The notes beneath the pieces are model-generated. The model saw only the letters and a list, made by a program, of their open reading frames with translations. It was not told the DNA's origin and searched no databases. 64,000 bases of DNA from Actinomycetales bacterium. Lineage in GTDB: Bacteria > Actinomycetota > Actinomycetes > Actinomycetales > Microbacteriaceae. The stretch is taken from positions 230,479 through 294,478 of the forward strand of contig JAFKEN010000006.1 in assembly GCA_017308515.1 (NCBI GenBank), given 5' to 3'. The position numbers and the translations under genes are program-made. This document shows, piece after piece, positions 9,598 through 20,445 of the stretch. Numbering within the stretch: position 1 is the stretch's first letter; each line of letters starts with the position of its first letter.

Positions 9598-11970
9598 TCA
9601 GCCGTCGTCCGCCCGACGCGCGCGGCGGGTCGCGAGCTCGACGGCGAGCGAACCCGCGATGCCGCCACCGACCGCGATCGCCACCACCGCGGGCGACGGT
9701 GAGCCCAGACGCAGGAACTGGGTCGCCGCGGGGACGGCGAGCACGAGCGCGAGCCCGGCGTACGCCGCGACCAGCACGAGCACGGTGACCGGTCGGTAGG
9801 GGCGGGCCAGGATCGACAGAACCCAGAGCGCCGAGATCGTGAGCGTGATGACCGCGGCCGTCTGCACGACATCCTCCGGCGAGCCGAGCAGTCGAACCCC
9901 CATCGCCACGGCGAGGAGCGCCGCCCCGACCGCGAGGCCCGCGGGGAGGCAGAAGCGCGCCGAGCGCCGGAGGAATCCCGAACGGTACGGCCGGGTGTTC
10001 GGCAGCAGCGCGAAGACCAGGGCGGGAAGGCCGATGGTGAGCCCGTCGACGACCGAGAGCTGCCGGGGCAGGAAGGGGTAGGGCCACAGCACGAGGCCGT
10101 ACACGACGGCGAACAGCACCGCGTACGCGGTTTTGGACAGGAACAGCTTCGCGAGCCGCTCGACGTTCGCGATCACGCGCCGTCCCTCCGCGAGGATGTG
10201 CGGCATCCGGTCGAAGCGGTCGTCGAGCAGCACCAGCTGGGCGACCGCGCGGGTCGCCGGAGCGCCGGACGCCAGCGCGATCCCGAGATCGGCCTGCTTG
10301 AGGGCGAGCGCGTCGTTGACGCCGTCGCCGGTCATCGCGACGGTGTGGCCGAGGCGCTGCAGCGAGGCGATCATGGCCTTCTTCTGCTCCGGGGTCACCC
10401 GGCCGAACACCCGCTCGCGGTCCATCACGGCGTCGAGCCCGCCCTCGTCGCGGGGCAGTCGTCGCGCGTCGAATCCGTCGCCGTCGAATTCGACGCCGGC
10501 TTCGCGCGCGACGACGGCGACCGTGCGCGGGTCGTCGCCGGAGATCACCCGCACCTCGACGCCCTCCTCGCGGAAGAACGCCAGCGTCCGGGGCGCGTCG
10601 GGACGCACCTTCTCGCGCAGCGCGAGGACCGCGACCGGTGCGAGGCCGGACGGCAGCACCAGCCCCGCGGTGCCCGGCTCGTCGAGCGCCGCATCGGTGC
10701 GGGCCAGCAGCAGGGTTCGCAGCCCGCGGGCCGCGAGCTCGCGGCTCGAGGCCAGGTGTGCCTCGTCCACGAGGATGACGTCGGGCGCACCCAGCACCCA
10801 GGTCCCGGCCGACTCGCCCTCGAGCTCGACCGCACTCCACTTGAGCGCCGACGAGAAGGGCACCCGCGCCCCGGCCGGTCCCGTCGAGGCCGGAAAGTCC
10901 GCGCGCAGGGCGACGAGTGTCGGGTTGGCGTGCTCGTCGGCGGCGATCCGGGCCAGCGCCGTCTCCCAGCCGGGTGCGGGGTCGTCGACCGGTTCGACGG
11001 TGTCGAGTACGAGCCGACCCTCAGTCAGGGTGCCGGTCTTGTCCAGGCAGAGCATGTCGACCCGGGCGAGGCCCTCGACGGCGGCGAGCTCCTGCACGAG
11101 CACCTTGCTGCGCACCAGCCGCACGGCGCCGAGCGTGAGTGCGACCGAGGTCATGAAGACGAGCCCCTGCGGGATCATCGCGATCAGGCTCCCGGCCGCG
11201 CGGTCGACCGCGTCGCGCCATGCGCCCGAGTCGATCGCCGGACCCCAGCCCCCGGCCGCCTGGATCTGACCGTTCACGATCAGGGCCCCGACCGGCAGCA
11301 GCAGGGCGGTGATCCACCGGATGATCCGTGCGAGCGCGCCGCGCAGTTCGCTGCGCACGAGGGAGAAGCGCCGGGTCTGGGCGGTGATCCGCGCCGCGTA
11401 GGAGTCGGCGCCGACCCGCACCGCTCTCGCCAGGCCCAGACCCCCCACCACGCTCGATCCGGAGAGCAGCTCCCCGCCCGGTGCGGAGGCCACCGGATCG
11501 GCCTCCCCCGTCAGCAGGGACTCGTCGAGCTCGAGCCCGGTCGCCTCGATCACGACCGCGTCCGCCGCGACCTGGTCGCCGGCGGAGAGCACGAGCAGGT
11601 CGTCGAGGACCACCGACTCGACGGGCAGCTCGAGGTCGACGTCCCGACCCTCGGCATCGACCCGGCGCACCCGCACCCGCGGGGCGTTCAGCACCGCGAG
11701 GCGGCCGAGCGTGATCTTCGCGCGGAACTCCTGCGCCGCCCCGATGAGCGCGTTCGCGACGGCGAACAGCCCGAAGAGCGCATCCGGCCAGTAGCCGAGC
11801 ACGAGCAGCAGCACCGCGAGGCCGACGACCACGCCGTTGAACAGAGTGAGCACGTTGGCGCGCAGGATCCCCGCGAACGAACGCCCCGTTCCGCGCGGCA
11901 GCCGATTCACCTGGCCCAGCGCCCGGCGCTCGGCGACCTCCTCCGGGGTCAGTCCCGTGATCGCCGCCAC
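9598..11970 (-). CDS. Cation-transporting P-type ATPase (CtpE-like)
   Basis: A 790-residue P-type ATPase. It shows an actuator-domain TGEADPV, the phosphorylation site CLDKTGTLTEG, the hinge MTGDGVNDALALKQADLGIA and about ten membrane segments: two pairs at the N-terminal side and six after the catalytic domains. There is no N-terminal metal-binding domain and no CPC motif in the membrane, which argues against heavy-metal pumps. IPQGLVFMTSVALTLGAVRL and the overall layout resemble mycobacterial CtpE, a calcium uptake pump. That assignment is by resemblance only. It starts at GTG 6 nt after a TAGCCT box. Confidence 0.85.
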   Translation of the reverse strand: MAAITGLTPEEVAERRALGQVNRLPRGTGRSFAGILRANVLTLFNGVVVGLAVLLLVLGYWPDALFGLFAVANALIGAAQEFRAKITLGRLAVLNAPRVRVRRVDAEGRDVDLELPVESVVLDDLLVLSAGDQVAADAVVIEATGLELDESLLTGEADPVASAPGGELLSGSSVVGGLGLARAVRVGADSYAARITAQTRRFSLVRSELRGALARIIRWITALLLPVGALIVNGQIQAAGGWGPAIDSGAWRDAVDRAAGSLIAMIPQGLVFMTSVALTLGAVRLVRSKVLVQELAAVEGLARVDMLCLDKTGTLTEGRLVLDTVEPVDDPAPGWETALARIAADEHANPTLVALRADFPASTGPAGARVPFSSALKWSAVELEGESAGTWVLGAPDVILVDEAHLASSRELAARGLRTLLLARTDAALDEPGTAGLVLPSGLAPVAVLALREKVRPDAPRTLAFFREEGVEVRVISGDDPRTVAVVAREAGVEFDGDGFDARRLPRDEGGLDAVMDRERVFGRVTPEQKKAMIASLQRLGHTVAMTGDGVNDALALKQADLGIALASGAPATRAVAQLVLLDDRFDRMPHILAEGRRVIANVERLAKLFLSKTAYAVLFAVVYGLVLWPYPFLPRQLSVVDGLTIGLPALVFALLPNTRPYRSGFLRRSARFCLPAGLAVGAALLAVAMGVRLLGSPEDVVQTAAVITLTISALWVLSILARPYRPVTVLVLVAAYAGLALVLAVPAATQFLRLGSPSPAVVAIAVGGGIAGSLAVELATRRARRADDG

Positions 11971-11976
11971 GGAGGG

Positions 11977-11982
11977 AGGCTA
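11977..11982 (-). promoter_or_regulatory. Leaderless -10 box, P-type ATPase gene
   Basis: On the minus strand TAGCCT ends 6 nt (CCCTCC) before the GTG at 11970. Confidence 0.6.
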
Positions 11983-12055
11983 ACGACCGGCGAGCGTGTG
12001 CCCGGGGGTCCCAGGTCCCACGGGGTGGCGGAGGCGGGAGTCGGCCGCGACCGCC

Positions 12056-14350
12056 TCAGTGGGCGGCGTCGTGGTGGAACCGGGCCAGCGGTGCCGTGTG
12101 CACCGCCCGCAGCTCGTCGAGCGGCAGGGCGAACAGCCCCTGCACCTCGAGCGCCGCCTCCGACCCCGCGCCGCCGTCGGTCACGCCGATGCGCAGCACG
12201 GGGACCCCGCGGCCCTCGCACAGCCGGGTGAACTTGACGTCCTCCTCGCGCGGGACGGCCACGACCGCGCGCGCGCCGGACTCGGAGAACAGGGCGGTCG
12301 CCGCATCCACGCCGTCGCGCTCGAGCACGTCGTCGAGCCACACGCGGGCGCCGACCCCGAAGCGCAGGCAGCCCTCGGCGAGCGCCGCGATCAGGCCGCC
12401 GTCGGAGAGGTCGTGCGCCGCGTTGAAGAGTCCCTCGTGCGCGCCCGCGGCGAGCAGCTCGCCCAGGTCCTTCTCGGCCGCGAGGTCGACCGCGGGCGGC
12501 CGGCCGCCGAGGTGGTCGTGCACGACCCCGGCCCAGGCGGAGCCGTCGAGCTCGAGCCGCGTGGTGCCCAGCAGGTAGAGGTTGTCGCCCGCGTCCTGCC
12601 AGCCCGAGGGCACCCGACGCGCGACGTCGTCGATCATGCCCAGCACCGCGACCACCGGGGTGGGGTGGATCGGCACGTCGCCGGTCTGGTTGTAGAAGCT
12701 CACGTTGCCGCCGGTGACCGGGATGCCGAGCTCGAGGCAGCCGTCGGCGAGGCCGGTGACCGCCCGCTCGAACTGCCACATCACCTCGGGGTTCTCGGGG
12801 CTGCCGAAGTTGAGGCAGTCGGAGACGCCGATCGGCGTCGCGCCCGTCACGGCGACGTTGCGGTAGGCCTCGGCGAGCGCGAGCTGCGCGCCCGCGTAGG
12901 GGTCGAGCTGGCCGTAGCGCCCGTTCGCGTCGGTCGCGACCGCGACGCCGAGGCCGCTGCTCTCGTCGACCCGGATCATCCCCGCGTCGTCGGGGGAGCT
13001 GAGCGCCGTGTTGCCGAGCACGTAGCGGTCGTACTGGCTCGTGATGCGGCTCGCGTCGGCGAGGTTGGCGCTGCCCAGCAGCGCGAGGGACTGCGCGCGC
13101 AGCTCGGCGCCCGCGGCGGGGCGGGGCAGGCGCCCGGCGGTGTCCGCCTGCAGCGCGTCGAGCCACGCGGGGCGGTGGAAGGGCCGCTCGTAGACCGGGC
13201 CGTCGACCGCGACCGTGCTCGGGTCGACGTCGACGATCGTCTCGCCGCGCCAGGTGATGACGAGCCGGCCGTCGCCGGTGACCTCGCCGAGCACGCTCGT
13301 CTCCACCTCCCACTTCGCGGTCACCGCGAGGAAGGCGTCGAGCTTGTCGGGCGCGACGACCGCCATCATGCGCTCCTGGCTCTCGCTCATGAGGATCTCC
13401 TCCGGCGTGAGCGAGGGGTCGCGCAGCAGCACCGCATCGAGTTCCACCCGCATGCCCGAACCGCCGTTCGCCGCGAGCTCGGAGGTCGCGCACGAGATGC
13501 CGGCAGCGCCGAGATCCTGGATGCCCTCCACGAGCCCGGCGTGGAACAGCTCGAGGCAGCACTCGATGAGCACCTTCTCGGCGAAGGGATCCCCGACCTG
13601 CACGCTCGGCCGCTTCCGGCCGCTGTTCTCCTCGAAGCTCTCGGAGGCGAGGATCGACGCGCCGCCGATGCCGTCCCCGCCCGTGCGCGCGCCGAAGAGC
13701 ACCACCCTGTTGCCGGCGCCGGTCGCGGAGGCGAGGTGGAGATCCTCGTGCCGCAGCACCCCCACCGCGAGCGCGTTGACGAGCGGGTTCGCCTGGTACA
13801 CCGGGTCGAACCAGGTCTCGCCGCCGATGTTGGGCAGGCCCAGGCAGTTGGCGTAGAAGCTGATGCCGCCGACGACGCCGGGCAGCACGCGGGCGGTGTC
13901 GGGGTGGTCGACGGCGCCGAAGCGCAGCGCGTCCATGACGGCGACCGGGCGCGCGCCCATCGAGATGATGTCGCGCACGATGCCGCCGACGCCGGTCGCG
14001 GCGCCCTGGAAGGGCTCGACGTAGCTCGGGTGGTTGTGGCTCTCGATCTTGAAGGTGACCGCCCAGCCGTCGCCCAGGTCGAGCACGCCGGCGTTCTCGC
14101 CCATGCCGACCATGAGCCGCTCGCGCATGCGGTCGTCGACCTTGCGGCCGAACTGGCGCAGGTGCACCTTCGAGCTCTTGTAGGAGCAGTGCTCGCTCCA
14201 CATGACCGAGTACATGGCCAGTTCGGCGCCGGTGGGGCGGCGGCCGAGCAGCTCGCGGATGCGCGCGAACTCGTCGTCCTTCAGCCCGAGGGCCGCGTAC
14301 GGCAGCTCGCGCTCGGGGGTGCTGGCGGCGTGGGCGACCGAGTCGATCAT
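12056..14350 (-). CDS. purL: Phosphoribosylformylglycinamidine synthase, large subunit
   Basis: The 764-residue ATP-dependent catalytic subunit that converts FGAR to FGAM using ammonia supplied by PurQ through PurS. It is the small PurL type, lacking the fused glutaminase domain. Recognisable motifs are [16 protein letters not shown] (residues about 46-61), [39 protein letters not shown] and the second-half duplication [13 protein letters not shown] and [16 protein letters not shown]. The much longer open frame upstream is antisense to the channel gene. The ATG at 14350 lies 7 nt after TAGGCT. Its partners purQ and purS are 2.2 kb away on the same strand but not co-transcribed, because a plus-strand gene and a lipoprotein gene intervene. 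Confidence 0.96.
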   Translation of the reverse strand: MIDSVAHAASTPERELPYAALGLKDDEFARIRELLGRRPTGAELAMYSVMWSEHCSYKSSKVHLRQFGRKVDDRMRERLMVGMGENAGVLDLGDGWAVTFKIESHNHPSYVEPFQGAATGVGGIVRDIISMGARPVAVMDALRFGAVDHPDTARVLPGVVGGISFYANCLGLPNIGGETWFDPVYQANPLVNALAVGVLRHEDLHLASATGAGNRVVLFGARTGGDGIGGASILASESFEENSGRKRPSVQVGDPFAEKVLIECCLELFHAGLVEGIQDLGAAGISCATSELAANGGSGMRVELDAVLLRDPSLTPEEILMSESQERMMAVVAPDKLDAFLAVTAKWEVETSVLGEVTGDGRLVITWRGETIVDVDPSTVAVDGPVYERPFHRPAWLDALQADTAGRLPRPAAGAELRAQSLALLGSANLADASRITSQYDRYVLGNTALSSPDDAGMIRVDESSGLGVAVATDANGRYGQLDPYAGAQLALAEAYRNVAVTGATPIGVSDCLNFGSPENPEVMWQFERAVTGLADGCLELGIPVTGGNVSFYNQTGDVPIHPTPVVAVLGMIDDVARRVPSGWQDAGDNLYLLGTTRLELDGSAWAGVVHDHLGGRPPAVDLAAEKDLGELLAAGAHEGLFNAAHDLSDGGLIAALAEGCLRFGVGARVWLDDVLERDGVDAATALFSESGARAVVAVPREEDVKFTRLCEGRGVPVLRIGVTDGGAGSEAALEVQGLFALPLDELRAVHTAPLARFHHDAAH

Positions 14351-14357
14351 CGGCGCC

Positions 14358-14363
14358 AGCCTA
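14358..14363 (-). promoter_or_regulatory. Leaderless -10 box, purL
   Basis: On the minus strand TAGGCT ends 7 nt (GGCGCCG) before the purL ATG. purL therefore has its own promoter. Confidence 0.6.
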
Positions 14364-14418
14364 CCGGCGGGGCCGGGCGGTCGCGCCGCGCGCGGACGGC
14401 TCGCGAGGGCCGATCGCC

Positions 14419-15072
14419 TCAGGCCGCCGGGGTGGAGCTCTGCGTCGGCGAGGGCAGGCTCGCCGCGCCCCAGGTGACCGGCTGCGCGTAGTACGGCGTC
14501 TCGTCCGGCGTCGGCTGGTACGGCGTGGAGGCGTCGATGTCGAACCAGCGCACACCCGTCACGGGCGCGCCGCCGGCCGGGGCGAGCACGACGAAGCAGC
14601 CGAGGCCGACGTCGGGGCGATCCTCCAGGGTCTCGACGGTGAGCGGGCACGGGATCGGGGTGCCGTCGGCGTCCTCGACGCGCGAGCCCTCGGCGCCGTC
14701 GGCCGCGACCGGGATGAGGTAGGCGGTGACGCCCCGCTCCGCCGCGGTCGGCCAGGCGTATTGGTACTCGACGTAGTAGGGGGTCTCGCCCGCGAAGGCC
14801 TGGGGGTTGGCGACGATGTCGAGCCAGCTCTCGGGATCGCCCGCGACGATGCCGAGCACCGCGAGGCCGACGGCGGCCTGCTGCTCCCCGATCGGTAGCC
14901 ACGCCGGCTCGCCGAAGGCGAGGTTCGCGCCGGGTGCGACCGCGACCGCCGCCGAGGCGTCGGGGAACTCGATCGCCGTGATGTCGGGCTCCGGGCTCGC
15001 GCAGGCCGCGAGCGCGCCGGCGATCACGGCGAGGGCGGCGATCGCGGACGCGCGGGAGGCGAGGTGGCGCAC
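14419..15072 (-). CDS. Lipoprotein of unknown function
   Basis: A 217-residue exported protein with a clear lipobox: a basic N-region, then a hydrophobic stretch ending LAAC with the lipidated Cys at residue 24. The mature part is acidic and has two more cysteines (IPCPLTVE and GLGCFVVLA) that could form a disulfide. It ends in a Thr/Ser/Pro-rich tail. I do not recognise a family. It lies 68 bp upstream of purL on the same strand, but purL has its own promoter, so a functional link is not indicated. Confidence 0.75.
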   Translation of the reverse strand: MRHLASRASAIAALAVIAGALAACASPEPDITAIEFPDASAAVAVAPGANLAFGEPAWLPIGEQQAAVGLAVLGIVAGDPESWLDIVANPQAFAGETPYYVEYQYAWPTAAERGVTAYLIPVAADGAEGSRVEDADGTPIPCPLTVETLEDRPDVGLGCFVVLAPAGGAPVTGVRWFDIDASTPYQPTPDETPYYAQPVTWGAASLPSPTQSSTPAA

Positions 15073-15078
15073 CCCTCG

Positions 15079-15084
15079 ATCCTA
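15079..15084 (-). promoter_or_regulatory. Leaderless -10 box, lipoprotein gene
   Basis: On the minus strand TAGGAT ends 6 nt before the GTG at 15072. Confidence 0.55.
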
Positions 15085-15154
15085 GGCAGCGCCGCCCGAC
15101 GGGCCGCGGAGGCGGCCCCCGGTCGCTGCGGGGCGAGCGCCCCGGCCGCTTCGC

Positions 15155-15160
15155 TACCGT
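15155..15160 (+). promoter_or_regulatory. -10 box, mechanosensitive channel gene
   Basis: TACCGT sits 33 nt before the GTG at 15194. A GGGGAG Shine-Dalgarno lies in between, so this is a short-leader promoter. Confidence 0.45.
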
Positions 15161-15193
15161 GGGGGTCGGAGACCGACCGACGAGGGGAGATCC

Positions 15194-16483
15194 GTGTCCG
15201 ACGCGCTGGCCGAGTTCTGGGCCGTGTGGTCCTCGTACCTGATCGCCCTCGCCGTCGGGGTCGCGATCGCCTTCGCCATCACCGTGATCGCGCACATCCC
15301 GTTCCGATTCCTGGCGCGGCGCTTCGGGTGGGACCGCGACGCGCTCGGCAAGGTGCGGCGCCGGTTCCGCATCGTGCTCATCGTCGTCGCGTTCTACGTC
15401 GCCGACGTCGCCTTCCTGCCCGCCGTGGTCGACGACCTGACGAGCGCGCGGCTGGAGCACCTGCATCGAATCGTGCTGATCGCCTCGAGCGGGTGGCTGC
15501 TCGCGGCGGTCGTGGCCTTCTTCTTCCGCCTCGCGGTCGCGCGCTTCCCGGTCGACGTCGAGGACAATCGGGTCGCGCGCCGGGTGCAGACGCAGGTGCT
15601 CATCCTGCGCCGCCTCTCGAACGTCGTGATCGGCGTGGTGACCCTCGGCGCGATCCTGCTGACCTTCGAGGGCGTGCAGGCGGTCGGGGCGAGCCTGCTC
15701 GCCTCCGCGGGCCTCGCCTCGGTGATCGCCGGTCTCGCGGCGCAATCGGTGCTCGCCAACCTCTTCGCGGGGTTGCAGCTCGCGTTCAGCGACGCGATCC
15801 GCGTCGACGACGTCGTGATCGCGAACGGCGAGTGGGGGCGCATCGAGGAGATCACGCTCACCTACGTCGTGCTCCACACCTGGGACGACCGCCGGATCGT
15901 GCTGCCCTCGACCTACTTCACGACGACGCCGTTCCAGAACTGGACCCGCAGCGGCAGCGCGCTCATCGGTGCCGTCGAGCTGGACCTCGACTGGCGGGTG
16001 AGCCCGTCCGCGATGCGCGAGCGGCTCGACGAGTTCCTCGCGGGGCAGAAGCTCTGGGACGGCCGCACGAAGGCCCTGCAGATCACAGACGCGACGAACG
16101 GCTGGGTGCGGGTGCGCATCCTCGTCTCGGCGGCCAACTCGGGCGCGCTCTGGGATCTGCGGTGCAACGTGCGCGAGGCGATGGTCGAGTGGGTGCACGA
16201 GGAGGGGCCCTCGGGGATCCCGCGGCAGCGCGTGCAGATGGTCGAGGCCGAGAAGCGGCCCGGCCGCCGGCGGGGGCGCGCCGCCGACGAGGAGCACGAG
16301 GGCGTCTTCAGCGGATCCGCCGAGGCCGAGAAGCGGGCGGAGACCTACACCAAGTCGATGCCGATCGTGCGGCCGACGACGGCGCAGCTCGAAGTCCCGA
16401 AGGGGCCGCGCGCCGCGGACGCGCCCGCGTCGTCGGGCACCGACTCCGGGGCGGGCGCCCGCACGGTCGACGCCGACGACTGA
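15194..16483 (+). CDS. MscS-family mechanosensitive ion channel
   Basis: A 429-residue channel that would open under membrane tension to release solutes after hypo-osmotic shock. Four hydrophobic segments precede the pore helix [22 protein letters not shown], the Gly/Ala-rich packing helix typical of MscS TM3. The beta domain follows ([43 protein letters not shown]). The C-terminal 80 residues are polar, charged and probably disordered. The RBS is AGGGGAG before GTG. It is convergent with purQ, 30 bp away. Confidence 0.9.
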   Translation: MSDALAEFWAVWSSYLIALAVGVAIAFAITVIAHIPFRFLARRFGWDRDALGKVRRRFRIVLIVVAFYVADVAFLPAVVDDLTSARLEHLHRIVLIASSGWLLAAVVAFFFRLAVARFPVDVEDNRVARRVQTQVLILRRLSNVVIGVVTLGAILLTFEGVQAVGASLLASAGLASVIAGLAAQSVLANLFAGLQLAFSDAIRVDDVVIANGEWGRIEEITLTYVVLHTWDDRRIVLPSTYFTTTPFQNWTRSGSALIGAVELDLDWRVSPSAMRERLDEFLAGQKLWDGRTKALQITDATNGWVRVRILVSAANSGALWDLRCNVREAMVEWVHEEGPSGIPRQRVQMVEAEKRPGRRRGRAADEEHEGVFSGSAEAEKRAETYTKSMPIVRPTTAQLEVPKGPRAADAPASSGTDSGAGARTVDADD

Positions 16484-16513
16484 AGGGCCGGTCCCGTCAG
16501 GGGCCCGGCGGCG

Positions 16514-17211
<698 letters not shown>

Positions 17212-17215
<4 letters not shown>

Positions 17216-17247
17216 GCGTCGGCTCCGATCGAACAGGCGCGGGTCAC
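17212..17247 (-). other. Mini-ORF 2 between purS and purQ (11 codons)
   Basis: GTG at 17247, overlapping the stop of mini-ORF 1 as GTGA, encodes [11 protein letters not shown]. Its TGA overlaps the purQ start codon, again as GTGA. It would relay terminating ribosomes to purQ. Confidence 0.4.
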
Positions 17248-17275
17248 GCGTCGGCTCCGAACGGCCGGGCGCGGG

Positions 17276-17279
<4 letters not shown>
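17244..17279 (-). other. Mini-ORF 1 between purS and purQ (11 codons)
   Basis: GTG at 17279, overlapping the purS stop as GTGA, opens an 11-codon frame ([11 protein letters not shown]) ending in TGA at 17244-17246. A GGAG lies within the end of purS at proper spacing. Translation is inferred, not shown. Confidence 0.4.
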
Positions 17280-17536
<257 letters not shown>

Positions 17537-17565
17537 GCGACCTCCGGGTGCGGGAGCGGAACGTC

Positions 17566-17588
17566 GCGGGCGATGGCCGCCGCGACGG
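17566..17588 (+). repeat. 23-bp direct repeat, copy in the purS leader
   Basis: An exact copy of the segment at 17453-17475. It lies between the presumed purS -10 box and the purS start, so it could base-pair with neither strand of the coding copy but would allow slippage or recombination. Confidence 0.75.
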
Positions 17589-17590
17589 TC

Positions 17591-18253
17591 TCAGTCTAGG
17601 GCGAGGGTCTGCAGCGGCCCCGGCCAGCGCGCGAGGGAGGCGGCGATGAGCCGGGCGTTGGCGGCGTCGGGTCCGGTGGCCCAGGCGCGGGCGGCCTCCG
17701 GGGTCTTGCCCGAGGCGACGTGGCGCGCCACGAGCCGGTCGAGGCGGATCTCCTCCGGCACCTCGAGCGCGATCGCCGCGTCGAGCAGCGGCCCGACCCG
17801 CTCCCACCCACCTGTGTCGTGCAGCAGGTAGTTGCCTTCGACGATGGCGATCCGCACCTCGGGGCCGATCGTCAGCGCGCCGGGGACGGGCTCCTCGATC
17901 GCGCGGTCGAACAGCGGTGCCCGCACCGCGCCGTCGTCGGCGCGCACCGCGGCGAGGGTCGCGACGAATCCGTCGACGTCGAAGGTGTCGGGGGCGCCCA
18001 TGCGCTCCCGGCGGCCGAGGCGCACGAGTTCGGCCTGCGGCAGGTGGAACCCGTCCATCGGGAGCACCGTCGCCGGGCTGCCGTGCGCGGTCAGCCGGGC
18101 GACGAGCGCCTCGGCGAAGGTCGACTTGCCGACCCCCGGCGGGCCGACCACGCCGAGCAGCAGGCGCGTCGCCGCCGGCCCGCGACGGGTGGAGAACCCG
18201 GCGGCGAGGGTCTCGGCGGCGTCGGCGAGGCGGCCCGAGGTCGGGGCGCTCAC
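17591..18253 (-). CDS. Nucleoside/nucleotide kinase-like P-loop protein
   Basis: A 220-residue P-loop kinase of the uridine kinase/phosphoribulokinase group. Walker A is VVGPPGVGKSTFAEAL (about residue 35). The substrate segment is LPMDGFHLPQAEL, then GAPDTFDVDGFV, APLFDRAIEEPV, and Walker B-like IVEGNYLL. This pattern fits the PRK09270-type nucleoside or sugar kinases, with fructose, pantothenate or uridine as possible substrates. The GTG start overlaps the stop of the SGNH hydrolase gene by 4 bp, so the two are coupled. Confidence 0.8.
   Translation of the reverse strand: MSAPTSGRLADAAETLAAGFSTRRGPAATRLLLGVVGPPGVGKSTFAEALVARLTAHGSPATVLPMDGFHLPQAELVRLGRRERMGAPDTFDVDGFVATLAAVRADDGAVRAPLFDRAIEEPVPGALTIGPEVRIAIVEGNYLLHDTGGWERVGPLLDAAIALEVPEEIRLDRLVARHVASGKTPEAARAWATGPDAANARLIAASLARWPGPLQTLALD
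17593..17598 (-). promoter_or_regulatory. purS -10 box
   Basis: TAGACT on the minus strand, 56 nt before the purS GTG, giving a leader of about 50 nt with CGGAGG. It overlaps the stop codon region of the upstream kinase gene. Confidence 0.4.
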
Positions 18254-18915
18254 CGCAGCGCCGCCGCCGCGCGGGTGCCGAGATCGCGCGCGGCCTCGGC
18301 GTCGGGGTGGAAGCCGTCGGCGACGGTCGAGGTGCCGTCGAGACCGGCGACGGTGGGGATCCCGCGCTCCGCCGCGAGCGACCGCGCGATCCGCGTGAGC
18401 CCGGTCGCGTGCGCGCCGAGAGCCGCGCGCAGCGGCTGCGGCAGCACGGGGAAGGCGCCGAAGCGCGGTGGCTCCGCGAGCACGATCCGCGCCCTCGGGG
18501 CCGCGGCTCGGAGGGCGTCGAGCAGCGCCCCGAGCTCGCGGCGGAACCGGCGGCCGCCGTGCAGACGCATCGCGTCGTTCCAGCCGACGAGCACGAGCAC
18601 CGCGCGGGCCTCGGCCGGGACCGTGGCGCCGAACTCGGCGAGCACCTCGCCCGCCGTCGCCCCGCTGCGCCCGGCGACCGTGACCCCGGAGGCGCCCAGG
18701 GCGTCGGCGAATCCCGACCCGCTCGTGTCGGCGGCGCGCGCGAGACCATTGCCGACGACGGTGGAGTCGCCGATCGCGACCACCCCCTCCGGGTGCGCGC
18801 CGAGGCGGTGCACGCCGTTCGGGATCACCGGCTCGAGCTCGGGGGTGCGTCGGCGCAGCACCGTCGCCTGCGCGAGCACGACCGGGGCGAGCAGCAGCGC
18901 CGGCAGCCGGCTCAT
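18250..18915 (-). CDS. SGNH/GDSL-type hydrolase
   Basis: A 221-residue esterase/lipase-like hydrolase. Block I is VAIGDSTVVGNG with the nucleophilic Ser, block III LVLVGWNDAM holds the Asn, and block V DGFHPDA holds the catalytic Asp and His. The first 20 residues (MSRLPALLLAPVVLAQATVL) form a hydrophobic stretch, either a membrane anchor or a signal peptide. The likely substrates are acyl or acetyl esters at the membrane or wall. It is coupled by a GTGA overlap to the downstream kinase and starts 8 bp after the DUF2254 stop. Confidence 0.8.
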   Translation of the reverse strand: MSRLPALLLAPVVLAQATVLRRRTPELEPVIPNGVHRLGAHPEGVVAIGDSTVVGNGLARAADTSGSGFADALGASGVTVAGRSGATAGEVLAEFGATVPAEARAVLVLVGWNDAMRLHGGRRFRRELGALLDALRAAAPRARIVLAEPPRFGAFPVLPQPLRAALGAHATGLTRIARSLAAERGIPTVAGLDGTSTVADGFHPDAEAARDLGTRAAAALR

Positions 18916-18923
18916 CGCGCGTC

Positions 18924-20339
18924 CTAGCCGCGCCGGCCGCGGCCGGGGCTCGGTTCCGGGCGGCGGTCGTCGAAGGTCCACTCGCCGCGCAGGGCCGCGG
19001 CGACGGCGGCGTGGGCGGCGCGGAGCCGGCGGGAGTCGGCGTCGGGGCGCTCGGTGCGCTCGGCGGCGGCGAGCACCGCATCCGCGTGCTCCTGGATCAC
19101 GGGCCGCAGCTCGTCGTGCACCGTGCGCCAGCCGACCTCCTGCAGCAGCGCGAGCAGCCGCAGGGCGACGAACAGGTCCGCCGCACCGTAGTGCCGCGGC
19201 TGCGTCAGGCCCAGGTCGAGCATCGCGACGAGGTCGAGCTGCCGGCCGACGATTCGCACGACGCCGTCGCCGTCGCGCTCGGTCGTCGAGGGGATCGGCT
19301 GCGCGACCAGGTCGCCGAGAAGGGCGGCGACGTGCCCCAAGGCGTGCACCGCAGTCGTCGGGTCGTTGATCCCCGGCGAGAGCGCCTTGACGGCGACGTC
19401 GACGAGTTGGCGCAGGCCGAAGGCGACGTCCTGCACGGGGGTGCGCTCGTACTCCACGACATGCGCGCGCTCGATGCCGGCGTCGATGCGCTCGATGCGC
19501 TCGTCGTCGAGACCCGCCCCCTGCAGCGGATCGCGCAGCCACCAGGAGGCGAGCGGCGTGCCCGACATGACCGTCGCGCCGACGGGGGTGTCGACCGAGA
19601 TCACGAGATCCTCGCGGGTCGCGAGGGCGAGCAGGTCGTCGCGCTCGACCCCCACGAGGAAGCCCGACCGGCGCCCGGGAGTGAGGCGCACCTGGGTCCG
19701 GGCCGGCACGGCGGTGCTGCCGTCGTCGGGCTTCTCCTGCGAGAACAGCACGCGGATCGTGTGGCTCGTCTCCTCGTGGACGTCGCGCAGCATCGTCTCC
19801 ACCCGCAGGCGCGCCGCGAGGTGGGCGAGGAACAGGGTGAGCGCGACGACCGCGACGAGCATGAGGAGGAATGTGAGCGACACCGCGAGGCGCGGCACGA
19901 ATCCGCTGTCACCGTCGACGCTCGGGTTCGGCGAGCGCACCGAGGGCAGCACGGTCATCGAATACGCGAAGGTGCCGAGGAAGATCGCGAGCGTCACGTG
20001 CACCCGCCGGTCGCTCGTGAACATCCGCAGCAGGCGCGGCGAGGCCTGGCTGCTCGCGAGCTGGAGGGCGACGACGGTGAGCGAGAAGACGAGCGAGGTG
20101 ACGGTGATGATCGAGCCGGAGATCGCGCTGAGCATCGCGCGCGCCGAGTCGGGCTGACCCGAGAACAGCGCGCCGTCGATCGGGCCGGCGAGCACCTCGT
20201 CGAGCAGCCGGTCGAGCGCGGGCACGCCGACGCCCAGCCCCACGGCGACGACGATGGCGGCGACCGGCAGCGGCCACAGCCGGCTCTGCATCTCCTCGCG
20301 GAAGCGGTCCCAGCGCCTGCGCATCCCCCGACCGGCCAT
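18924..20339 (-). CDS. DUF2254 family membrane protein
   Basis: A 471-residue protein with four predicted membrane segments in its N-terminal 175 residues (PVAAIVVAVGLGVG, ITVTSLVFSLTVVALQLAS, HVTLAIFLGTFAYSMTV, AVSLTFLLMLVAVVALTLFL). A long soluble C-terminal part contains ALSPGINDPTTAVHALGHV, typical of DUF2254. Function is not established for the family. The ATG at 20339 lies 7 nt after TACGCT. It heads a three-gene minus-strand run with the SGNH hydrolase and the kinase. Confidence 0.85.
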   Translation of the reverse strand: MAGRGMRRRWDRFREEMQSRLWPLPVAAIVVAVGLGVGVPALDRLLDEVLAGPIDGALFSGQPDSARAMLSAISGSIITVTSLVFSLTVVALQLASSQASPRLLRMFTSDRRVHVTLAIFLGTFAYSMTVLPSVRSPNPSVDGDSGFVPRLAVSLTFLLMLVAVVALTLFLAHLAARLRVETMLRDVHEETSHTIRVLFSQEKPDDGSTAVPARTQVRLTPGRRSGFLVGVERDDLLALATREDLVISVDTPVGATVMSGTPLASWWLRDPLQGAGLDDERIERIDAGIERAHVVEYERTPVQDVAFGLRQLVDVAVKALSPGINDPTTAVHALGHVAALLGDLVAQPIPSTTERDGDGVVRIVGRQLDLVAMLDLGLTQPRHYGAADLFVALRLLALLQEVGWRTVHDELRPVIQEHADAVLAAAERTERPDADSRRLRAAHAAVAAALRGEWTFDDRRPEPSPGRGRRG

Positions 20340-20346
20340 GCCGTCG

Positions 20347-20352
20347 AGCGTA
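20347..20352 (-). promoter_or_regulatory. Leaderless -10 box, DUF2254 gene
   Basis: On the minus strand TACGCT ends 7 nt (CGACGGC) before the ATG at 20339. Confidence 0.55.
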
Positions 20353-20445
20353 GGCGCTCGGCGCCGCGCGGGCCGCGGATGCGTCGACGAATCGGGCCGG
20401 ACGAACGGTCTCGCCTGTCGGGCCGCGCTGTGGTTCACTCGGCTC

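Noticed and set aside
12056-16297. purL as a 1413-residue protein
   Set aside because: The extra 650 residues are antisense to the MscS gene and read through the lipoprotein region. The conserved PurL N-terminus and the TAGGCT box place the start at 14350.
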